Below, piece by piece: positions 53,259 through 64,000 of a DNA stretch of 64,000 nucleotides (position 1 is its first letter; the number at the start of each line of letters is the position of its first letter). Where the stretch lies: positions 1-64,000 of the forward strand of contig JAICJH010000010.1 of the NCBI GenBank assembly GCA_025928545.1, written 5' to 3'. The translations under genes and the position numbers were made by a program. The DNA is from Bryobacteraceae bacterium (lineage in GTDB: Bacteria; Acidobacteriota; Terriglobia; Bryobacterales; Bryobacteraceae). The notes beneath the pieces were generated by a model, which ran no database searches, had not been told where the DNA came from, and saw only the letters and a program-made list of their open reading frames with translations.

Positions 53259-53609
53259 TCTCATTCCTTTTGTCCGGACTAAACTCTCGCAGATCTCAAA
53301 TAGTGCTAATTGTAACACTCAATCGCCCCTGGCCCATGGTGGTCGCTTGCCGGTCCTTGTTTGCTTTGTCGTGTGGCTTCGTGTTTGATGGTTTAGTCAC
53401 ACCTATTTACTGACGAACCGATCAGTCAAGTTGTCGAATAACGCCCGACCGTGAGATCTGTCCTGCATACGCGAATTCAAGTCCCGTCGCCCGTCTTAAC
53501 CTATCAACGACCACGGATTCATCTAACGAGGCATTATAGGAACAGTCGCCGTTCCTGCGCCCCGAAACGAATTACCTAACCCTCTGGCCCGGCTTCTTTC
53601 CCTGCAAAC
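53259..53609. other. Intergenic region, no gene seen
   Basis: About 350 bp between the NHL gene and the TetR-UbiB operon. It must hold the promoter of the NHL gene. A tRNA-like 3' end (TTCAAGTCCCGTCGCCCG near 53470) has no matching acceptor arm. No other structure was supported. Confidence 0.4.
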
Positions 53610-53644
53610 ATGAGTACACTCATGTATATTATGAGTGTACTCAT
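53610..53644. promoter_or_regulatory. Tandem TetR operator with internal -10 of the TetR-UbiB operon
   Basis: Two sites ATGAGTACACTCAT (53610-53623) and ATGAGTGTACTCAT (53631-53644) are each a dyad with arms ATGAGT/ACTCAT and are mutual inverse repeats over 14 bp. Their centres are 21 bp apart, two helical turns. The spacer GTATATT holds a -10-like TATATT (53625-53630). The TetR ATG begins 2 bp after the second site, so the leader is very short or absent. Confidence 0.8.
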
Positions 53645-53646
53645 TT

Positions 53647-54306
53647 ATGCCAACGACAACCCGAAAGCGAGCTCCGCGCAAAACAGAGCCCAAAAAGCCT
53701 CCGAACCGCATGCAAAAGAAAGAAGCGGTCAAGGCCAGGATTGTCGCCGCAGCGCTGGCCTTGTTTCAGAGCAAAGGCTTTGATGCGACGACCACGAAAT
53801 CGATCTCGGTCAAAGCCCATATTGCGGAAGGGACGATTTTCAATTATTTCCCGACCAAAGAAGACATCGCACTTTATTTTTTCGAGCAGGAAGTGGATCA
53901 TGCGATCGAAGCGGTCCGATCGAATGCGCGGTTGCGCAAAGCCCCGCTTAACGAGAAGTTATTCGCGCTGATTATGACGCAGCTGGATTTTCTGGAGCCT
54001 CACCAGCGTTTTATCGGAGCGGCCTTTATTCAGGCGCTGAAGCCCGGATCAAAACTTGGGGTGTTCAGTCCTTCCGCGGAGGCGCTCCGGTACCGCTATC
54101 TCGCGTTCGTGCAGGAGCTTCTCGACGACTCCATACGGCGCAAGGAGCTTCCGGCGGCGGTGTGGTGGACGCCACACGTGTTCTGGGTCTACTACCTGGG
54201 AATACTGCTCTACTGGCTGCACGACGAATCCGACGGCAAACAACAGACGCTTGCATTTCTCGACCGTTCATTAAAAGCAGGAATAGCGTTGCTGAGGCAG
54301 AAATGA
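53647..54306 (+). CDS. TetR/AcrR family transcriptional regulator
   Basis: 219 residues. A basic N-terminal arm (TTTRKRAPRKTEPKKPPNR) precedes the HTH: AVKARIVAAALALFQSKGFDATTT, KSISVKAHIAEGTIFNYFPTKEDIALYFF. The C-terminal half has many aromatic residues (WWTPHVFWVYYLGILLYWL) as for a hydrophobic-ligand pocket. The double operator just upstream strongly suggests autorepression and joint control of the next gene, whose ATG overlaps this stop in ATGA. The start is ATG at 53647; there is no ribosome site, so translation may be leaderless. Confidence 0.93.
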   Translation: MPTTTRKRAPRKTEPKKPPNRMQKKEAVKARIVAAALALFQSKGFDATTTKSISVKAHIAEGTIFNYFPTKEDIALYFFEQEVDHAIEAVRSNARLRKAPLNEKLFALIMTQLDFLEPHQRFIGAAFIQALKPGSKLGVFSPSAEALRYRYLAFVQELLDDSIRRKELPAAVWWTPHVFWVYYLGILLYWLHDESDGKQQTLAFLDRSLKAGIALLRQK

Positions 54307-55664
54307 CAAACAAGAGCACACCACCCGAACAGTCAGCGGGCACGTTCGCAACCACGGGCGGACTCGGCCGCGCCCTCCGGTTCGCGAGTTTGACAGCGGG
54401 CCTCACCGGAAGCTATGCAGGGTACTTGATGCAACGGGCGGTGCTCGGGGAGGAAAGCAGCAAGACCCGGCGCAGCGCAATGCATGCGAAGGTGGGGAGC
54501 CAGATCAAGGATGAGTTGCTGAGGATGCGCGGGCCGGCTATGAAAATCGGTCAGACCATGAGCATTCATACCGATCTGATGCCGGGCGAATTGCTCGCCG
54601 AAATTTCAAAGCTGCAGATGGAGGCGCCGGGGATGCACCCCTCGCTCACGGCGGCGCAATTCAAGGCGAGCACCGGGCGCACTCCCGACAGCATGTTCAG
54701 GAAGTTTGAGGCTGAGCCGTTCGCAGCGGCGTCTCTGGGGCAGGTTCACAGGGCCGTGCTCAACGACGGGACGAGGGTGGCTGTCAAGATCCAGTATCCC
54801 GGCATGCGGGCCGCGATTGAAAACGACTTTCGCATGCTGCGGAGCGTCACGCTGCCGGCCCGCGCGACCGGTCATATTCCGAAGGACTCGCTCGATGAAA
54901 TGGAAACGCAGATCAGCGCAGAGACCGATTACGTCCGGGAAGCGGCGAACATGGATTTCTTCCGCGAGGGTCTGAGACCGCTTGGTTATGTGCATGTTCC
55001 CGAGGTATTTCGGGAGTACTCGACAGACCGCGTGCTTACGATGTCATTCATGTCCGGGCAGCATCTGGACGCGCTTCTTGCGAAGCGGCCGGCGCAGAGT
55101 CTTCGGGATCTGATTGGCGAGCGCTTATTCGAAATGTTCTATTTTCAGGTGCTGCGCCTGCATACGCTGCATGCAGATCCGCACTGGGGAAACTATCTGT
55201 TCCATGACGATGGCTCGATTGGTTTAATCGACTTCGGGTGCGTGAAGAGGCTGGGGGCTACGGTGGTGTCGAGCCTGCGACGGTCCTTCCTCTACGCGGG
55301 GCCTTACGATTCGCCGGAGTTTCAGCAAATCATCCGGGACCAATTCGCGCGGCCCGGGAACGGGCTGAAGCCGGCAACCAGACGCGCAATAGTGGCGTTC
55401 TCGCAGAATTTTTACAGGAAGGTTTATCCGCCGGACGCCGGGGCCAGGCGATTCGACTTCGCCGACCCGGTGTTCCTGCGCGACTATATGAAGGCCGCGC
55501 AGGATCTCGCTAACGCCAAAGCCTCGCAGCCGCACTATATCTTTTTTGCGAGAGCAGAGATGGGTTTGTATGCGGCGCTGCATCGTCTGCGCGCGCGTGT
55601 GAGTACTACGGCAATATTGCAGCGTTTGCTGAAGGAATCGGCTGCCGGCGGGGCAGACACTTAG
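54303..55664 (+). CDS. ABC1/UbiB-family atypical kinase (AarF-like)
   Basis: 453 residues. The AarF/ABC1 motif KxGQxxS appears as MKIGQTMSIHTDLMP, followed by EPFAAASLGQVHRAVLNDGTRVAVKIQYPGM (Ala-rich nucleotide loop plus Lys), LHADPHWGNYLFHDDGSIGLIDFGCVKRL (catalytic loop and DFG). Such kinases support ubiquinone or terpenoid-quinone biosynthesis, or lipid handling. The N-terminal 55 residues carry a Gly/Ala-rich segment (GRALRFASLTAGLTGSYAGYLMQRA). It follows the TetR gene with a 4-bp overlap, so the TetR ligand may be related to its pathway. The stop codon lies within repeat R copy 2. Confidence 0.9.
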   Translation: MTNKSTPPEQSAGTFATTGGLGRALRFASLTAGLTGSYAGYLMQRAVLGEESSKTRRSAMHAKVGSQIKDELLRMRGPAMKIGQTMSIHTDLMPGELLAEISKLQMEAPGMHPSLTAAQFKASTGRTPDSMFRKFEAEPFAAASLGQVHRAVLNDGTRVAVKIQYPGMRAAIENDFRMLRSVTLPARATGHIPKDSLDEMETQISAETDYVREAANMDFFREGLRPLGYVHVPEVFREYSTDRVLTMSFMSGQHLDALLAKRPAQSLRDLIGERLFEMFYFQVLRLHTLHADPHWGNYLFHDDGSIGLIDFGCVKRLGATVVSSLRRSFLYAGPYDSPEFQQIIRDQFARPGNGLKPATRRAIVAFSQNFYRKVYPPDAGARRFDFADPVFLRDYMKAAQDLANAKASQPHYIFFARAEMGLYAALHRLRARVSTTAILQRLLKESAAGGADT

Positions 55665-55682
55665 AATCGTGAAGAAGCCGGA
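55661..55682 (+). repeat. Short repeat R, copy 2
   Basis: 22 bp identical to 50640-50661; it contains the TAG stop of the UbiB gene and ends 3 bp before the stop of the convergent alpha/beta hydrolase gene. Confidence 0.7.
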
Positions 55683-55684
55683 AT

Positions 55685-57304
55685 TTACTGAAGCTTCCGG
55701 AGTCTCGCTTTTTCTTCGGACAGAAATGACTCTCTTGCCGCCGGATCGAGGAGCGCATCGCCGGGCGCGAGAACAATGGCCCGTTGGATCGCCCTTGCTG
55801 CTTCCTCTTTGTCTCCGACTGCCAGATAGCCGTCTGCGAGACTGTCCTGTGCGTTCGCCGACCCCGGATGGGCCCACGCGTTTAATTGAAACATGGCGAG
55901 ACCAGCCCTGGGCTGCTGCTGGCCGAGCAGGTTGTACCCCCAATTGTTGAAGCGATCGATGTCCATGCACGAGGCGACGGAGTTCGCTCCGCAACTCGTG
56001 ACAAACGCTCTCTTCGCGGCATCGAGGCCCTGCGCGCCTGCCAACGCCGCAGCTTCAGAGGGCGAGGGCGGCGGTGGAATTGCAGTCTCATGCCGCAGGT
56101 TCAGACCATTCCCTGGCATGGCCTCGCGATCCATTGCGGTTATCGCTTCGGATTTCGACCGCAGGTTGGCGTCCAGGAAGGCCCGAACGATTCTGCATGC
56201 CCGTTCGTATCCGTCACGTCCGGTTTCGCGGTTCCATCCATTGAGTGGATAGTCTGTGGGCAGGGGAACATGGAACTGCGCTCCGAGCGTGGCGAAAGAC
56301 GTAAAGTCGCTGTGGTGGATTTTTTCCATGGTGATCAAGGTTCGGTCGGAGTGACGGAAGGACTCTACCACCGTGAAGTCCAGCGGGTCGTTTCCCTGCG
56401 CGCCCTGCGCGCGCCTGAGATCCAGAAAAGCCGACCGCATTTTGTCGGGCGCGTATCCGCCGGCGTGCGTGAGCACAGTGGAGAGTCCGGGAAACCCGTA
56501 CGTGCCGTCGAGCCCGATCACCGCGGAAATGTTGGCATTTCGCATACCGAGAAGGATCGCCTCCATAGCACCGACACTGTGTCCCATTACCGCTAATGTG
56601 GCCCGATCGACGTCCGGCGCATCCTGCAACACCGACCAGGCAAATTCCATATCCCGGACGGACGCCTCCAGATCGTCCGCGGTTCGCGATTGAGAGGGCT
56701 GGTCGCCGGAGGAGCCGATCAGAGATATGCCGGCGACCACGTATCCGTAGCTGGCGAGATATTCCGCGAGAATGACATTTGCGTTGATCTGAGCGTTCAG
56801 ACCTCCGAAATACAGGACCACCGGGAAACGTCCAGGTGCGGATGGCGCGTCGCGACGAGCGCTCATTCCGGCCGACAGGAGTGCCGGAATTTCGGCGCGA
56901 GGAACCGATCCCGTGGCATCGTCGCGATTGCGCTGTCTCATGATTTCGTTGAACTTCCCGAAGGTATCCGGGGCGGTCTGATCCACGTAATCCGCAAAGG
57001 TCATCTGGCGCGTGGAACTTGCTGCCAGTGCGGGATACCAGACGTTGACCTGTATGGGCCGCCCCGCGAGATCCGGTGAAAACGCGCCGTCGTATGTGCG
57101 GGTGGGCTGCCAGGTGCGGGAACGATCATACAGGAATAAGGTGCGAAAGCCTACCTCATGACTTCCGGAGTGCAGGTTTCCCCAGAGCGACGGAGCCGTG
57201 GGCACTTGCGATCCGGCAGTCACACTTCCCGCCTGGCCGTATGAGCAGGGCGGTGCGGCCACAACACAAAGAAGGGCCAATATAAGCGTTCCCGATTGCT
57301 TCAC
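55685..57304 (-). CDS. Secreted alpha/beta hydrolase (dienelactone/PAF-acetylhydrolase-like) with TPR-like tail
   Basis: 539 residues. A signal peptide (TLILALLCVVAAPPCSYG) then FRTLFLYDRSRTWQPTRTYDGAF...GRPIQVNVWYPA, typical of the family start. The nucleophile elbow is VMGHSVGAMEAILLG (GHSVG), and IHHSDFTSFATLG may supply the catalytic His. Residues about 430-539 are helical (MFQLNAWAHPGSANAQDSLADGYLAVGDKEEAARAIQRAIVLAP), a TPR-like pair. Substrate unknown; lipid or ester hydrolysis outside the cell is likely. Transcribed alone, toward the UbiB gene. Confidence 0.83.
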   Translation of the reverse strand: MKQSGTLILALLCVVAAPPCSYGQAGSVTAGSQVPTAPSLWGNLHSGSHEVGFRTLFLYDRSRTWQPTRTYDGAFSPDLAGRPIQVNVWYPALAASSTRQMTFADYVDQTAPDTFGKFNEIMRQRNRDDATGSVPRAEIPALLSAGMSARRDAPSAPGRFPVVLYFGGLNAQINANVILAEYLASYGYVVAGISLIGSSGDQPSQSRTADDLEASVRDMEFAWSVLQDAPDVDRATLAVMGHSVGAMEAILLGMRNANISAVIGLDGTYGFPGLSTVLTHAGGYAPDKMRSAFLDLRRAQGAQGNDPLDFTVVESFRHSDRTLITMEKIHHSDFTSFATLGAQFHVPLPTDYPLNGWNRETGRDGYERACRIVRAFLDANLRSKSEAITAMDREAMPGNGLNLRHETAIPPPPSPSEAAALAGAQGLDAAKRAFVTSCGANSVASCMDIDRFNNWGYNLLGQQQPRAGLAMFQLNAWAHPGSANAQDSLADGYLAVGDKEEAARAIQRAIVLAPGDALLDPAARESFLSEEKARLRKLQ

Positions 57305-57686
57305 GTCTCATCGTACGAGTGAGGCCCTTCCGTAGTTCAAAAAAAGAAAAGTCTGCTCGCGCACACTATTCGAAGATCGGCCTGCCAGAACTTCTCCGAT
57401 CAGTGCGGCGCGGCAGCGCTCGCCAGCCGGCCAGCGTTGGCTGCTTCACAAAGCAGCGCAGGTTGAAATCCGAATCGGTGGTGATCGTTTATGGGGTTCG
57501 GCTCGTATTACAACTGGATGAGTTTTCCAGGGTGGTGAGATCCGAGGGCGAAATATCCGGTCCACCGAAATCCAATTGAACGAGGGTCGCTCTGCCCCGT
57601 TCAGCATTTTCGCCCGGCGGGCCGGATCCAGGGATTCCCAGCGCAGAGTGGGCAATAAACCTGATAACGTAATGGGAACTGAAATT
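57305..57686. other. Intergenic region with repeat S copy 2
   Basis: About 380 bp. Besides repeat S it has a small GCTGCTT/AAGCAGC hairpin around 57440-57457. It should hold the promoters of the divergent hydrolase and lactonase-like genes. No coding sequence is supported. Confidence 0.5.
57474..57557 (+). repeat. Repeat S, copy 2
   Basis: 84 bp matching 51768-51850. The best core, CCAGGGTGGTGAGATCCGAG, is exact. It lies 130 bp before the lactonase-like gene. Confidence 0.65.
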
Positions 57687-58556
57687 ATGAAGAAACCAAT
57701 AAAGCGGGCCGCAGCAGTGACATCGGGCGCAATAGCGATTATCCTGAGCATCGCCGCAATCGGAGTATGGGGGCAAACAAAGGCGGAGCAACCGAAGACA
57801 GTAAGACTCTACGTTTTCGATCTCGGCAAGCTCACCAACAACAATCCCGCACAATACCGGTTCCAGAAAGATGAACTTGCCGTCACGGATCTCGCGGTGG
57901 CCGGCTATCTGATCGTGCATCCACGCGGCACGCTGATATGGGACACCGGTGTAGTGCCGGACAGCCAGGTCGGTAGCGGAGCCCGCGGCGCGAATCGCGC
58001 GGGGAAGCGCACCCTGAAGGACCAACTGGCTGAGATCGGGTACGCGCCCAAAGACATTAACTTTCTGGGTTTGTCACACTATCACTTCGATCATACGGGT
58101 AACGCGAACGAATTCCAGGATTCGACATGGCTGGTGCGACAAGAAGAGCGCGACGCCATGTTCGCCGAGAAACAACCACCGGGGGTCAGCGTTTTGACTC
58201 AATACAACCTGCTGAAGGACAGTAAGACAGTCATTCTGGACAAGGACGAGTATGACGTGTTCGGGGACGGCACGGTGATCCTGAAAGCTGCTGTAGGGCA
58301 TACTCCGGGTCATCAGGTGCTCATGGTCAAGCTGGCTAAGTTCGGGCCAGTAATTCTGGCCGGCGATCTTTATCATTACCGGGAAGAGAGGGAGCTGCGC
58401 GACCGTACTCCAACTTTCGAATTCAATAGTGAGCAAACTATTGCGTCCCGCGAGAAGATCGAGGCCTATGCCAAAAAGATCGGTGCGCAGCTGTGGATTG
58501 AGCACGATCTCACCCATACGGAGAGTCTGAAGAAGTCGCCGGAATATTACGAATAA
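57687..58556 (+). CDS. Exported metallo-beta-lactamase fold hydrolase, AHL-lactonase-like
   Basis: 289 residues. A signal peptide or anchor (VTSGAIAIILSIAAIGVWGQ) is followed by YVFDLGKLTNNNP, LIVHPRGTLIWDTGVVPDS, the metal motif LSHYHFDHTGNANEF (HxHxDH), GHTPGHQVLMVKL, AGDLYHYRE and WIEHDLTH. The order matches AiiA/AttM-type N-acyl homoserine lactonases, which open the lactone ring of quorum signals, but other lactones or esters are possible. Export is unusual for AHL lactonases. ATG at 57687 is chosen for the signal peptide; ATG at 57672 is an alternative. Confidence 0.88.
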   Translation: MKKPIKRAAAVTSGAIAIILSIAAIGVWGQTKAEQPKTVRLYVFDLGKLTNNNPAQYRFQKDELAVTDLAVAGYLIVHPRGTLIWDTGVVPDSQVGSGARGANRAGKRTLKDQLAEIGYAPKDINFLGLSHYHFDHTGNANEFQDSTWLVRQEERDAMFAEKQPPGVSVLTQYNLLKDSKTVILDKDEYDVFGDGTVILKAAVGHTPGHQVLMVKLAKFGPVILAGDLYHYREERELRDRTPTFEFNSEQTIASREKIEAYAKKIGAQLWIEHDLTHTESLKKSPEYYE

Positions 58557-58845
58557 CGGCCAGCCTTCATGCTGCGCCCCGCGAAATCCCGTGACTGGCT
58601 CGACGCAGGATGTCATTGGCTCGCCGGATTTGAGAAGAAGAATCTCGGATAAACCTGGGGCACGATAAGCGGCCTCCATCGCAGCGAGCGCGAGCGCAGG
58701 TTCATATGGATGACTGGCCGGCGGGTCCGCAGAATCACGCTCTTCCATTCATGGCACGCTTGCGGGTGATTGGGGAATTCCACGCGGCGAGCCATTCCCG
58801 AGGCCCCACTCTATAATCAAAATATCCCCGTTTTTAAGGACTCCC
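58557..58845. other. Gap before alaS, no gene seen
   Basis: About 290 bp. No frame with support; it should contain the promoter of the alaS-led run. AAGGA at 58836-58840 is the ribosome site of the alaS GTG start. Confidence 0.5.
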
Positions 58846-61496
58846 GTGACAGGTAATCAAATCCGCCAGCGGTTTCTCGATTTTTTCAACGCCCGCGGCC
58901 ATCGCATCGTTCGCAGCAGTTCCCTCGTGCCCGGCAATGACCCCACCCTGCTGTTCACCAACGCAGGCATGAACCAGTTCAAAGAGGTGTTCCAGGGTCT
59001 GGAAACCCGCGATTACACCCGTGCCACCACTTCGCAGAAATGCGTCCGCGCCGGCGGTAAGCACAACGATCTGGAGAACGTCGGCTACACGCGCCGCCAT
59101 CACACGTTCTTCGAAATGCTGGGCAACTTTTCCTTCGGCGACTACTTCAAGGCCGAAGCCATCGAATTCGCCTGGGACCTCGTCACCAAAGAATACGGCC
59201 TTTCCAAAGACAAGCTCTACATCACCGTTTTCCGCGAGGACGACGACGCCGAAGAGCTCTGGCAAAAGGTCGCCGGCGTTCCGAAAAGCCGCATCTTCCG
59301 TCTGGATGAAAAAGATAATTTCTGGCAGATGGGCGATACCGGCCCGTGCGGTCCGTGCTCCGAAATTCACTACGACCTGGGTCCCGAAGCGGCCGAGCCC
59401 GGCCGTGAACATGAAGAGTTCCCGCTCGATGGCGGTGGCCGCTTTGTCGAAATCTGGAATCTCGTCTTCATGCAGTTCAACCGCGATTCACAGGGCAACA
59501 TGCCTCCGCTGCCGCGTCCCTCGATCGATACCGGGATGGGGCTCGAACGCGTTGCCGCCATCCTCCAGGGCAAGCTCACCAACTACGAAACCGATCTGAT
59601 TTTCCCTATCATCGAGCGCGCCGGTGAACTCTGCAACACATCTTATGGCGTCGATCCCCGCATCGATACAGCTCTGCGCATCAATGCCGATCATGCCCGC
59701 GCCACAGCGTTCCTGGTGAACGATGGAGTTCTGCCGTCCAACGAAGGCCGCGGCTACGTGCTTCGCAAAATCATGCGCCGGGCCATGCGCAACGCCCGTC
59801 TGATCGGCAAGCAGGAGCCGTACCTGCATCTGCTCACCGGGTTCGTTGCCGAACACATGCGCGAAGCGTATCCGGAAATGATGGAATCTGTCCAGCGTGT
59901 CGCGCGCATCGTTAAGGACGAAGAGCATCGCTATGCCACAACGTTCCTGGTGGCCGAGAAAGTCTTCCACGATGAGCTGGCCAACCTGACTGGCACCGCC
60001 GTGCCCGGCGCGACTTCGTTCAAGCTTTACGACACCTACGGCCTGGCGCTGGACGAGCAGGAAGAGATGGCGCGCGAGCGCGGTTTCGAAATCGACCGCG
60101 ATGCCTTCGAAGCGGAGATGAAGCAGCAGCGCGACCGGGCGCGCGCCAGCTGGAAGGGCGGCGACAAGGGCAATATCGCGCCGGCTTATCAGGAACTGCT
60201 GGCGAGGGGCCGCACCAAATTCCTCGGTTATAACGAATTGCAGGCCACGTCGAAGACAGTGGGCTTGTTGGTCAAACAGCCGGGCGGAGTTGTAGCGATG
60301 TCTGACATGCTCCCCGCCGGTATCGATGCGGAAATCGTTCTGGACCAGACGCCGTTTTACGCTGAAACCGGCGGACAGGTTGGTGACAACGGTTCCCTGT
60401 TCGACGTCGCGTCAGGCGAAAAAGTGGCGACGGTGCTCGATACATATCCCGCCGTGCCCGGTCTGACGGTGCACAAGATCCACACGCTCGCGACCATCGC
60501 TGTCGGCGATGAATTGCGGGCCGAAGTCACTGTCAGCGAGCGGCTCGCCACGGAGCGCAATCACACGGCTACTCACCTCCTTCACGCGGCTCTTCGCCAG
60601 GTGCTGGGACCGCACGTCAAACAGGCGGGCAGCGTCGTTGAGCCGCCGCGGCTGCGCTTCGATTTCAGCCATTACGCCGCGGTTGATCCGGCCGAGATCG
60701 TAGAAATCGAACGCCTGGTCAATGAGCAGATTCTCCGCAATACGGAGGTGACCACCAACATCATGGGGATCGATCAGGCCGTTGCGACCGGAGCGATGGC
60801 CTTGTTTGGTGAAAAATACGGCGCCGAAGTTCGCGTCGTCATGATTCCCGATTTCAGCAAGGAACTCTGCGGCGGCACCCACGTCAGCCGCACGGGGGAT
60901 ATCGGCAGTTGCAAGATCGTTTCGGAAAGCAGCATCGCGGCCGGCGTACGCCGGATTGAGGCGATCACCGGAGAAAACGCGGTCCGTCAATATCAGGAAT
61001 CGAGCGAGGCGCTGCACCGCATGTCGAATATGCTGCGCGTCGGTGAACCCGAACTGGTGGATCAGGTTACTCGCCTGCTCGAAGAGAAGCGCGAGCAGGA
61101 GCGCCAGATCCACCAGCTGAAGACGAAGATTGCTCAGTCGGCGGCGAAAGATCTGGAGAGCCAGTCGAAAGAGAAGAACGGAGTTCGCTACCTGACGGCG
61201 AAGACCGAAGGTCTGGATCGCCAGCAGATGCGCGAACTGGCCGATGCGCTGCGAAATAAATGGAAGAGCGCGGTCGTCGTCCTCACGGGCGTGGATGACG
61301 GGGCCGTGTCGATTGTGGCGGCAGTCACCAAAGACCTCACCTCGAAGCTCCAGGCCGGCAAGCTCGTGGGCAGTCTCGCCCAGGCAATGGGGGGCAAAGG
61401 CGGAGGGCGTCCGGACATGGCGGAAGGCGGAGGCAAAGATCCGAGCCAGCTCCCGCAGGCGCTGGCCGGGATTGCCGCGGAAGTGGAAAGCAAGCT

Positions 61497-61500
<4 letters not shown>
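58846..61500 (+). CDS. alaS: Alanyl-tRNA synthetase
   Basis: 884 residues, starting at GTG 58846 with AAGGA 5 bp upstream. Class II start LDFFNARGHRIVRSSSLVPGNDPTLLFTNAGMNQFK, signature RHHTFFEMLGNFSFGDYFK, motif 3-like GMGLERVAAILQG, editing-domain zinc motifs RNHTATHLLHAAL and LCGGTHVSRTGDIG, and a C-terminal C-Ala region (GGGRPDMAEGGGKD). It charges tRNA-Ala and clears mischarged Ser/Gly-tRNA-Ala. A YpdA-type gene starts in its last 4 bp (GTGA). Confidence 0.98.
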
Positions 61501-63628
<2,128 letters not shown>

Positions 63629-63636
63629 ACCGACGC

Positions 63637-64000
63637 ATGAAGAACGTCTCCAGGCGGGACCTCCTCCGACAATCGACCGTGGCTGCCGCAAGCGCGCTGC
63701 TATCGGGCACTGCCAAGAGCCAGTCCGCGACTGACGCTCCTATGGCGGGTTCGGCATCGCGAGGCGTACAGGCGCAGCCGAGGCCGAAACCATCCGGAAT
63801 CCCGTTCCTCGCGCAGTTTACCGACGTTGCCGCGGCCGCGGGCCTCACCCACCCGGTCATCTACGGCCCCACCGACCATGCGGATTACATCCTGGAAGCC
63901 ACCGGCTGCGGTGTCGCTTTCTTCGATTACGATAACGACGGCTGGCTCGATATCTTCGTGCTGAACGGCAGCCGCCTCGATGCGGCGTCAATCCCGGCGG
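63637..64000 (+). CDS. CRTAC1/FG-GAP repeat protein, N-terminal part (runs off the right edge)
   Basis: About 121 residues visible from the ATG at 63637. A Tat-like leader (SRRDLLRQSTVAAASALLSG) is followed by FLAQFTDVAAAAGLTHPVIYG and GVAFFDYDNDGWLDIFVLNG, where DYDNDGWLD is the calcium-binding loop of FG-GAP/VCBS repeats. The order is typical of CRTAC1/ASPIC-UnbV proteins common in Acidobacteria. The remainder is outside the window. Only 8 bp separate it from the esterase stop. Confidence 0.85.
   Translation, partial: MKNVSRRDLLRQSTVAAASALLSGTAKSQSATDAPMAGSASRGVQAQPRPKPSGIPFLAQFTDVAAAAGLTHPVIYGPTDHADYILEATGCGVAFFDYDNDGWLDIFVLNGSRLDAASIPA

Noticed and set aside
53409-53426. Inverted repeat ACTGA-N8-TCAGT
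   Set aside because: Arms are only 5 bp and it is over 200 bp from the TetR gene, which already has a far better operator.
53463-53495. tRNA-like 3' end (TTCAAGTCCCGTCGCCCG)
   Set aside because: No matching T-stem, anticodon arm or acceptor arm could be built around it.

Overview
The window reads as a chromosomal piece of a GC-rich Acidobacteriota genome, most likely of the Solibacter/Bryobacter group. The evidence is lineage-typical families seen many times here: TIGR03435 secreted proteins (starting near F[DE]xASVK), a TIGR03436-type VWFA protein, several BlaI/M56 (BlaR1-like) cassettes, an ANRLNAQ..STGP family protein, and quinoprotein-like propellers. Both ends cut genes (hrcA at the left, a CRTAC1/FG-GAP protein at the right). 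I see no rRNA, tRNA, CRISPR array, prophage or complete insertion sequence.

Layout. 0-3 kb: hrcA end, a DUF481 outer-membrane protein, a TIGR03435 protein and a GNAT acetyltransferase. 3.1-10.4 kb: a BlaI-headed minus-strand operon with three paralogous membrane proteases. Each joins an M56 metalloprotease domain to two TonB_C-like domains with a POTRA-like domain between them, and a TIGR03435 gene lies among them. 10.4-16.2 kb: a lipoprotein, then two sigma/anti-sigma modules in series. 16.4-18.5 kb: a TetR-controlled ABC efflux operon with a clear operator. 19-26.6 kb: an ECF sigma/anti-sigma pair and housekeeping genes (lytic transglycosylase, thrC, clpP, sppA, ROK kinase). 26.7-28.4 kb: an SGNH-like protein and a candidate toxin-antitoxin pair with an ADP-ribosyltransferase-like toxin. 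28.5-31.7 kb: two PQQ-type beta-propellers. 31.9-36.5 kb: a VWFA protein, a DNA glycosylase, a TIM-barrel epimerase-like protein, pyrF and DedA. 36.5-44.1 kb: sulfotransferase, a hidden 58-residue coiled-coil gene, a decayed membrane protein gene, hyuB, a BNR protein, and a LON/TonB/HAD operon. 44.1-47.8 kb: a siroheme nitrite/sulfite reductase with an unusual helical tail and a companion protein. 48.3-51.7 kb: a second BlaI cassette, in which M56 and TIGR03435 domains are fused in one protein, followed by a second gene that keeps only a scrap of the M56 part. 52.3-58.6 kb: a PEP-CTERM NHL protein, a TetR-UbiB operon with a tandem operator, an alpha/beta hydrolase and an AHL-lactonase-like enzyme. 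58.8-64 kb: a tightly packed run of alaS, a YpdA-type disulfide reductase, an esterase and a CRTAC1 protein.

The most interesting system is the BlaI/M56/TonB_C/POTRA/TIGR03435 set. In classical BlaR1 the M56 protease reports ligand binding by an extracytoplasmic domain and leads to removal of the BlaI repressor. Here the place of the beta-lactam sensor is taken by TonB_C/POTRA modules at one locus and by a TIGR03435 domain at the other. This suggests that TIGR03435 proteins are sensor or partner modules of BlaR1-like signalling. Other structure not explained by genes includes a dispersed repeat built from 10-bp units, found just after four minus-strand genes, and two short repeat types (R and S) that bracket single genes at 50.6-51.9 kb and 55.7-57.6 kb.
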